From: an uncultured Candidatus Nitrosopumilus sp.
GTDB lineage: Archaea; Thermoproteota; Nitrososphaeria; Nitrososphaerales; Nitrosopumilaceae
Direction: 5' to 3'
Length of the DNA: 64,000 bases
Assembly: GCA_951812645.1 (NCBI GenBank)
Contig: CATOSM010000001.1
Coordinates: 785,560-849,559, forward strand
Shown: positions 57,602-64,000 of the stretch, one piece after another
Numbering within the stretch: the stretch's first letter is position 1
Layout of the letters: every line of letters starts with the position of its first letter
Translations under genes and position numbers: made by a program
Notes under the pieces: generated by a model
Database searches by the model: none
The model's input: only the letters and a program-made list of their open reading frames with translations
Told to the model about the DNA's origin: nothing

Positions 57602-58823
57602 TGCCAATCTCCAATTTTTCAATTTCTTTTCTTATCATGGATTCCGTATCTTTGATTGATTTATCAATGGCGTTGGAAATGTTTTTCAGATCATCAAATT
57701 CAATTTTAAAATCAGATTTTCCTTTAAACTGGGATTTTTTATAATTAACCTGAAAGGATTCGTCATTCAAAAGGACAGAGATGCTGTGATTTGTTCTAGG
57801 CACAGTGAATCGATTAGAATCGGATATCCGAATTCCCAAAGTGCCAGTTTCCAATACCAGTGTATCTATAATTTCTTCAACATTTTCACTAGTACACATT
57901 ATAGAGACAAGATTTGTAGGTCTGCCTTTTTTAGTAATTCCATGATAAATAGAAACATCACGAGCGCCTTTTTGCATAATTTTTTCAATCAAATTTCCCA
58001 AGATTTCTCCAGAAACGTCATCAACGTTTGTTTCAAGTATTTTAACAGAATCAACATCAAGATGAGTATCAGTGCCTCTAACAAGTTTTAGGACATTAGA
58101 AAAAGATTCAAAATCCTTTTGACCCGCACCATAGCCAATTGAAGACACTTTCATTGATGGGTAATATTTCAAACATTCCTGTGTCAAATTAACCAAAATG
58201 CAGGCACCAGTAGGGGTAGTAATCTCCTCATTTGCATCATTGCCTTGAATTATTAAATTGGAATTTTTGAAAATTTCAAGAATCGCACTGGCAGGATTTG
58301 ACATAGTTCCATGCGAAAAAGTTACAGATTTTCCACCCACGGCAACAGGTAAAGAAGTAATTTTTTCATCAAATAATCGCATGTCATCCAAAGCAATCGT
58401 AATTCCAACGATATCTACCAAAGTGTCAATGCCAGAGGCCTCATGGAAATGAACAGATTCCTTTGAAATTCCATGGATTTTAGATTCTGAAGAAATTAGA
58501 GTATCAATACAGGATTCTGCAAATATTTTTGCTTTATCAGATAATTTGAGTTCTTCAACAGAGTTGACAATCGCATTTTTGATTTCAAGCCCTTTTCTTT
58601 CGCGAATATCTTCATCAATCTCCAATACCAAGCTAAGAGATTGAATTCCATGTTTGCTAACATATTCAAAATCAAGTTTTTTAATCGTAGAGTCTGGAAG
58701 AAATTTTGCAGATTGTCTTACGCCGATAATTATTTTATTTTTGTCAGCACCAAGATCAACTAATGAGCAAAGAAGCATATCTCCGGATATTCCTGCAATC
58801 TGAGGATCAATTACCAGAACCAT
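57594..58823 (-). CDS. larC: Nickel insertion protein LarC
   Basis: 409 aa. N-terminus VLVIDPQIAGISGDMLLCSLVDLGAD is the family signature, and SVHFHEASGIDTLVDIVGITIALDDM and SSIGYGAGQKDFESFSNVLKLVRG also match. LarC is the CTP-dependent nickel cyclometallase of the nickel-pincer cofactor pathway. In some bacteria larC is split and expressed by frameshifting; here it is one continuous frame. Located upstream of larE and the desulfurase on the same strand. Confidence 0.9.
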   Translation of the reverse strand: MVLVIDPQIAGISGDMLLCSLVDLGADKNKIIIGVRQSAKFLPDSTIKKLDFEYVSKHGIQSLSLVLEIDEDIRERKGLEIKNAIVNSVEELKLSDKAKIFAESCIDTLISSESKIHGISKESVHFHEASGIDTLVDIVGITIALDDMRLFDEKITSLPVAVGGKSVTFSHGTMSNPASAILEIFKNSNLIIQGNDANEEITTPTGACILVNLTQECLKYYPSMKVSSIGYGAGQKDFESFSNVLKLVRGTDTHLDVDSVKILETNVDDVSGEILGNLIEKIMQKGARDVSIYHGITKKGRPTNLVSIMCTSENVEEIIDTLVLETGTLGIRISDSNRFTVPRTNHSISVLLNDESFQVNYKKSQFKGKSDFKIEFDDLKNISNAIDKSIKDTESMIRKEIEKLEIGNV

Positions 58824-58912
58824 GATTAAAAATTACCAAAAATGCTTATAAATTCGACTGATATCTGAGAAATTTCATTAGATTTAATTATTGAAAATTG
58901 ACACCGAATTCC

Positions 58913-59827
58913 ATGATTACTATAATTGGATCCGGCAAAGTAGGTGGAGATGCAGCATTGTTTTCGGCACTAAAACGATTAGATGATCAAATTCTACTGC
59001 TAGATGTTGCTGAAGGCCTTCCACAAGGGGAAGCAATGGATATCAATCACATGTTATCAGAGCAAGGAATTGATGTAGAAGTAAAAGGATCTAACAACTT
59101 TGAAGATATGAAGGGATCTAAAGCAGTAGTAGTCGTATCAGGTTCTGGAAGAAAGCCAGGAATGACAAGAATGGATCTTTTGAAAATTAATGCGTCAATA
59201 GTAAAAGGCGTAGTAGAAAATGTAAAAAAACATGCAGATGGCTCTATGATAATTCCAGTTACAAACCCGCTTGATCCTATGGCATACATTACTTACAAAG
59301 TTTCAGGATTTGATAGAAGCAGAGTATTTGGCATGGGAGGGATGTTAGATCTATCAAGATTTAGACAATTTATTCATGAAGCGACAGGGCACTCACGTGA
59401 CTCCATCAGGGCCCTGGTAATAGGAGAACATGGAGAAAACATGCTACCATTACCAAGATTCTCATCAGTCTCAGGAATTCCACTGTCATCACTTCTACCA
59501 CAAGAAAAGTTAGATGAACTGGTTCTAAACACAAAGCAAGTGGCCGCTAAAGTGATTGAATTGAAGGGTGCTACGGTACACGCCCCAGGAAATGCAATTT
59601 CAGCAATTTTAGAATCAGTAGTAAGAGACAGAAAACAAGTCATTCCAGTTGCAACTTATCTTGATGGGGAATACGGTCATTCGGATGTCGCCATAGGGGT
59701 TCCTGCAATTATTGGAAAGAAAGGGGTAGAAAAAATTATTGAACTGGATCTGAATGATCAAGAAAAACAGGTATTTGATAAAGCCGTTGAGAGTGTAAAA
59801 GGCGCCATCTCAGGTATTGAAATCTAA
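58913..59827 (+). CDS. mdh: Malate dehydrogenase (LDH/MDH superfamily)
   Basis: Oxidises malate to oxaloacetate with NAD(P). 304 aa from ATG 58913: [20 protein letters not shown] (dinucleotide-binding GxGxxG). [33 protein letters not shown] has the substrate-binding Arg loop, [18 protein letters not shown] is conserved, and the catalytic His is in [20 protein letters not shown]. The loop residues fit MDH rather than LDH, but substrate choice from sequence alone is not certain. Divergent from larC, 33 bp upstream of larB. Confidence 0.9.
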   Translation: MITIIGSGKVGGDAALFSALKRLDDQILLLDVAEGLPQGEAMDINHMLSEQGIDVEVKGSNNFEDMKGSKAVVVVSGSGRKPGMTRMDLLKINASIVKGVVENVKKHADGSMIIPVTNPLDPMAYITYKVSGFDRSRVFGMGGMLDLSRFRQFIHEATGHSRDSIRALVIGEHGENMLPLPRFSSVSGIPLSSLLPQEKLDELVLNTKQVAAKVIELKGATVHAPGNAISAILESVVRDRKQVIPVATYLDGEYGHSDVAIGVPAIIGKKGVEKIIELDLNDQEKQVFDKAVESVKGAISGIEI

Positions 59828-59860
59828 GCCTTTTTTTATACAAACAAAGATAAATCATCA

Positions 59861-60643
59861 ATGGAAATTCATGAAATTTTAGAGTCATTAAAAGAAGGAA
59901 AAATCTCAGTCAGTAATGCAAAAAAACTATTGTCGTTGTACTCAATTGAGGAAGTGGAGGGAATTGCAAAAATAGACGTTGACAGAAGAAAAAGAAGGGG
60001 GATTCCAGAAGTGGTTTTTGCAGAAACAAAGGAATTAGATGAAACGAAAAAAATTGCAAAAAAAGTATTAGAAAAAACAAATTCAGTAATAATATCAAGA
60101 ATTAAAAAAGAAGATTATCCAAAAATGGTGTCATTTTCAAAGAGATTGAAAGTGAAAATCAAGACAGGTAAAAATTCATCATCGATATTACTATTCAAAA
60201 AACCAATAAAATTTCAAGGAGGCAGAGTGGGCATAATGACTGCAGGCACATCAGACATCGGAGTCGCAGAAGAATCAAGATTGATGTGTGAGGCGATGAA
60301 TTGTAAGTGTATTACAAGTTATGATGTAGGGGTAGCAGGAATTCAAAGAATTTTTCCAGTGTTAAAAAAAATGATAGATGAGGATGTAGATTGCATCATA
60401 GTTGCTGCAGGAATGGAAGGGGCACTAGCAACTCTAGTTTCCACATTAGTAGATATTCCAATCATAGGGATTCCAACGTCGGTAGGATACGGATATGGAG
60501 AGAAAGGAATTGCGGCACTGGCATCAATGCTTCAAAGTTGTTCTCTGGGATTATCAGTGGTAAATATCGACAATGGAATCGCTGCTGGGGGGATAGCAGC
60601 TAATATTGCAAATAGAGCAATTAAAAAAAATAATTCTAAATAG
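59861..60643 (+). CDS. larB: Nickel-pincer cofactor biosynthesis protein LarB
   Basis: 260 aa. The C-terminal PurE-like domain is clear: VGIMTAGTSDIGVAEESRLMCEAMNCKCITSYDVGVAGIQRIFPVLKKMIDEDVDCIIVAAGMEGALATLVSTLVDIPIIGIPTSVGYGYGEKGIAALASMLQSC, ending in VNIDNGIAAGGIAANIANR. The N-terminal part is LarB-specific (MEIHEILESLKEGKISVSNAKKLL). LarB carboxylates and hydrolyses nicotinic acid adenine dinucleotide, the first step of nickel-pincer nucleotide synthesis. It lies near larC/larE but on the opposite strand, after mdh. Confidence 0.92.
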   Translation: MEIHEILESLKEGKISVSNAKKLLSLYSIEEVEGIAKIDVDRRKRRGIPEVVFAETKELDETKKIAKKVLEKTNSVIISRIKKEDYPKMVSFSKRLKVKIKTGKNSSSILLFKKPIKFQGGRVGIMTAGTSDIGVAEESRLMCEAMNCKCITSYDVGVAGIQRIFPVLKKMIDEDVDCIIVAAGMEGALATLVSTLVDIPIIGIPTSVGYGYGEKGIAALASMLQSCSLGLSVVNIDNGIAAGGIAANIANRAIKKNNSK

Positions 60644-60701
60644 ACTACAGGGCTGATTATCCTCGTAAATGATATATAACATCACAGAAGAACTTGGATA
60701 A

Positions 60702-62282
60702 TTGGCTGGCAAACGTGTTGTACTTACTGCTGATCGTAGTTTGATGACAAATTACAGGGGAAATTTTCTTTATGGGTTTATTGCATGTGGTCCATACGAA
60801 GTTTTACCAGAATGGGTTTTTGACAAGGTATTTTGTCCCTCCGTAGAAACGGATCCAATAACAGGACAGGTAAAAGTTGCTCAAGTAGGATTAAGAAGAA
60901 TTGAAAGTTCGCTGATTCAAGGAGGATACAAAAGAGAAGACGTATTCATGGCACATCCTGAAATGCTCAACAGATCAATAGGACCAGATACCAAAGTTGT
61001 AGGAATTAACGTAATGGATCCACTAGGAATGGCACCGGTAACTACAACAATGTCTCCAGAAAAACTATCCTATGTTGCAATGAAATTCAAAAAAATGTGT
61101 GCAAGCATTATCCAGTTAAAGAAGAAATATGATTTCAAAGTTGTGGTAGGGGGTAACGGGGCATGGGAATTAGCAAAATCAGACAGAATGAAAATTCACG
61201 GAATTGACACAGTTGTAGTGGGAGAAGCAGATGAGCTGGCAGTTGATTTGTTCCAAGATTTAGAAAAAAATGATGCTCCAGAACTAATGCATTGTTTTGT
61301 AAGAAATCTTGAAAACATTCCGGTAATTGAAGGTCCAACCATTAATTCACTTATTGAGGCAATGCGAGGATGTGGAAGAGGATGTGACTTTTGTGATGTT
61401 AACAAAAGATCAAAGAAAGATTTACCATTAGAAAGGCTGCAACACGAAGCTAAGACAAACTTGGATTATGGATTTGATTCTGTTTGGTTGCATTCTGATG
61501 AAATGTTACTTTATGGTTGCGATAACAGAGACTTTGTACCAAACAGGGACGCCATTGTTGATTTATGGAAAGGTCTCAAAGGATTAGGAGCAAACTTTGT
61601 TGGAACCACACATATGACATTCTCAGCAGTTGCAGCAGATCCTGCATTGATGCAACAGATTTCACACGTCAATGAACAAGACAGAACTGGAAGATGGCTT
61701 GCAACTAATCTTGGAATTGAAACAGTGGCACCTGCAATGGTCAAGAAACACTTGGGTGTTAAAACAAAGCCATTCGCCCCAGAAGAGTGGGGTAGTGTAG
61801 TAAGAGAAGGTGCAAAAATCCTAAATGAAAACCATTGGTTCCCAGCTGCAACAATCATTATCGGTTGGCCTGATGAAACACCAGACGACATTCAATATAC
61901 GATAGATATGATGAGTGACTTTAGGGAGATGGACTTTAGAGGGCTTGTAGCGCCATTACTCTATCAGGACTTCAGTGAAAAGAACTCGATGCACTTTGGC
62001 AATCTCAATGAAGCACAATTCACATTATTCTGGAAGTGCTGGGAGAACAATTTGCGCGTAATTAATGACATCATTCCGATTATTCTTAGAAACAAGACAT
62101 ACGGTCCGCCAATGAAAGTCTTCATGTATGGAATTCTCAAAGCAGGAACGTGGGCAATTATGAGATATTTACGGGGATTGTGTAAGGATCTTTTCAATGG
62201 AAGAACTCCAGATGAAATCATCGACAAATATGCAAGAAGCAGATCTGTAACTGCGCCTAAAATTCAAACGAAGAAATTATAG
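60702..62282 (+). CDS. B12-binding-type radical SAM protein
   Basis: 526 aa, start TTG 60702. N-terminal half resembles a cobalamin-binding Rossmann domain without a clear base-off DxHxxG motif (GINVMDPLGMAPVTTT, KVVVGGNGAWELA, DTVVVGEADELAVDLFQDL). The radical SAM cluster motif is CGRGCDFC (MRGCGRGCDFCDVNKRSKKDLPLERL, Cx3Cx2C). A C-terminal helical region follows. In archaea, proteins of this architecture include enzymes that join or cyclise tetraether lipid chains. That is only a candidate role here. Confidence 0.8.
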   Translation: MAGKRVVLTADRSLMTNYRGNFLYGFIACGPYEVLPEWVFDKVFCPSVETDPITGQVKVAQVGLRRIESSLIQGGYKREDVFMAHPEMLNRSIGPDTKVVGINVMDPLGMAPVTTTMSPEKLSYVAMKFKKMCASIIQLKKKYDFKVVVGGNGAWELAKSDRMKIHGIDTVVVGEADELAVDLFQDLEKNDAPELMHCFVRNLENIPVIEGPTINSLIEAMRGCGRGCDFCDVNKRSKKDLPLERLQHEAKTNLDYGFDSVWLHSDEMLLYGCDNRDFVPNRDAIVDLWKGLKGLGANFVGTTHMTFSAVAADPALMQQISHVNEQDRTGRWLATNLGIETVAPAMVKKHLGVKTKPFAPEEWGSVVREGAKILNENHWFPAATIIIGWPDETPDDIQYTIDMMSDFREMDFRGLVAPLLYQDFSEKNSMHFGNLNEAQFTLFWKCWENNLRVINDIIPIILRNKTYGPPMKVFMYGILKAGTWAIMRYLRGLCKDLFNGRTPDEIIDKYARSRSVTAPKIQTKKL

Positions 62283-62600
62283 GTTTTCCATAGCAGCGTC
62301 TGCTATAGTATTTCGTTTTGGTGTTAAAGAAATAAAGTAAACTTTGTCAGCTCTTTCTACGCCTTCAACTTTTTTAAACGATTTTGATGCTACATCAAAC
62401 TCATAAATCCCGGTTTCAAGAGAACCCTTTGCATAAAGCATAAGATATGTTTCCCCAGTAGCAGGACTAAGAGGAATAAACGACATTACATTTCCTTTAT
62501 AGGAACTGATTGGCATAGTGTTTTTCATTGGAGGGGCAGCTGATGCCATATACATCAGAAGATCTTCAACTGATTCAAATTCTTCGTATTCAACTTTCAT
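62277..62600 (-). CDS. Hypothetical protein
   Basis: 107 aa, ATG 62600. Acidic N-terminus (MKVEYEEFESVEDLLMYMASAAP), then a beta-rich domain (VMSFIPLSPATGETYLMLYAKGSLETGIYEFDVASKSFKKVEGVERADKVYFISLTP). No signal peptide. The 3' end overlaps the radical SAM gene convergently by 6 bp. No family recognised, but the composition is that of a folded soluble protein. Confidence 0.65.
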   Translation of the reverse strand: MKVEYEEFESVEDLLMYMASAAPPMKNTMPISSYKGNVMSFIPLSPATGETYLMLYAKGSLETGIYEFDVASKSFKKVEGVERADKVYFISLTPKRNTIADAAMENL

Positions 62601-62647
62601 GAAATGGAATGATCTGTTTCAGTATAATAACCTAGGGCGGAAGCAGG

Positions 62648-63622
<975 letters not shown>

Positions 63623-63671
63623 TCATTGATTCAGAGTATTTATGTTTTAAATGAAAGAAAAGTTGACCGGA

Positions 63672-64000
63672 TTATATTCTTATGATACCTTTTTTGACCA
63701 AGTGTTGAATTGATTTTACAAAGTCTTCGTCAGAAATTTGATCGCCAGCCCACCATTTTGCATTATTTTTGATCCAACCAGGAATTTCGTGTTCAGATAT
63801 AGGTTCAGAAGTACCAGGGAAAATAGTAATCATGCCTTCTTTGACCAAGTATTCAAGTCCATTAACAAATTCATCATCAGATACAGTGTCAGAAGACCAC
63901 CATTTTGCATTATTTTTGATCCACTCAGGAATTGTAGGATTTGTCACAACAAATGAAACAGATTTTACAAATACGCCATTATGAGACAAATCAATTTGAT
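63672..64000 (-). CDS. Protein with repeated IPxWIKNNAxWW motif, 5' part cut by window edge
   Basis: The frame is open to the window end (QIDLSHNGVFVKSVSFVVTNP), so the N-terminus is missing. Two units of about 45 residues: TIPEWIKNNAKWWSSDTVSDDEFVNGLEYLVKEGMITI and EIPGWIKNNAKWWAGDQISDEDFVKSIQHLVKKGIIRI. This short Trp-rich helical unit occurs in secreted proteins of ammonia-oxidising archaea, often in tandem near the C-terminus; that statement is from memory of such proteins. Function unknown. Confidence 0.75.
   Translation of the reverse strand, partial: QIDLSHNGVFVKSVSFVVTNPTIPEWIKNNAKWWSSDTVSDDEFVNGLEYLVKEGMITIFPGTSEPISEHEIPGWIKNNAKWWAGDQISDEDFVKSIQHLVKKGIIRI

Overview
The window is AT-rich archaeal DNA. 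It carries archaeal ribosomal proteins (eL15-type absent, but eL32, eL19, eL30 and aL12 present), SecY/SecE, Spt5, an archaeal prefoldin alpha subunit, a D-aminoacyl-tRNA deacylase of the archaeal/plant type, unsplit RpoB and an unsplit RpoA, and several secreted proteins ending in a PEFG-type sorting segment. Unsplit RpoA together with PEFG-CTERM proteins points to ammonia-oxidising Nitrososphaeria (Thaumarchaeota), most probably a Nitrosopumilus-like lineage. This assignment rests on gene content, not on a search.

Layout. 1-7.3 kb: the end of the spc ribosomal operon on the minus strand (uL18, uS5, uL30, uL15, SecY, adenylate kinase, Oxa1/EMC3-like insertase), with argF, ftsY and prefoldin upstream on the same strand. 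7.4-11.7 kb: superoxide dismutase, a membrane-anchored subtilisin and PEP carboxykinase. 11.8-18.7 kb: eL32-eL19, MGMT, DTD2, SecE-Spt5-uL11, an Lrp regulator, uL1-uL10, a TRIC-like membrane protein, aL12 and one unknown gene. 18.7-22.9 kb: a decayed accessory island with a MITE-like IS5 derivative, a broken HEPN-like gene, a frameshifted SIR2-domain gene, a tRNA-like fragment, a tyrosine recombinase and a DNA-binding protein with palindromic repeats. 23.1-35.6 kb: housekeeping genes (alaS, leuS, nitroreductase, a geranylgeranyl-reductase-like flavoprotein, a YkgJ protein, intron-containing tRNA-Gln, uS7, uS12, NusA-like, eL30, a secreted protein, an Lsm protein).

35.8-40.7 kb is a second decayed island: a minus-strand operon of GHKL ATPase, C5 cytosine methyltransferase, Vsr nuclease and three unrecognised genes. 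It is broken by frameshifts, a nonsense codon, a deletion fusion and two IS5-family insertions. Removing the insertions with 3-bp TNA duplications restores both interrupted reading frames. 41-48.4 kb is the RNA polymerase operon rpoH-rpoB-rpoA.

48.5-55.6 kb holds a tandem array of four secreted PEFG-CTERM proteins. Between the first and second lies a 3,458-bp transposon (49432-52889) with about 50-bp inverted ends, an 8-bp target duplication (CTTTTTAA), a broken DDE transposase, a nested IS5-family element and a set of small cargo genes, most of unknown function. Excising it regenerates the ancestral promoter of the next PEFG gene. 55.6-60.6 kb holds a cysteine desulfurase, larE, larC, malate dehydrogenase and larB, which suggests a nickel-pincer nucleotide cofactor pathway. 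60.7-64 kb holds a B12-type radical SAM protein, two proteins typical of secreted or hypothetical families with a Pro-Glu repeat and a Cys-rich C-terminal box, and a partial gene with repeated Trp-rich motifs.
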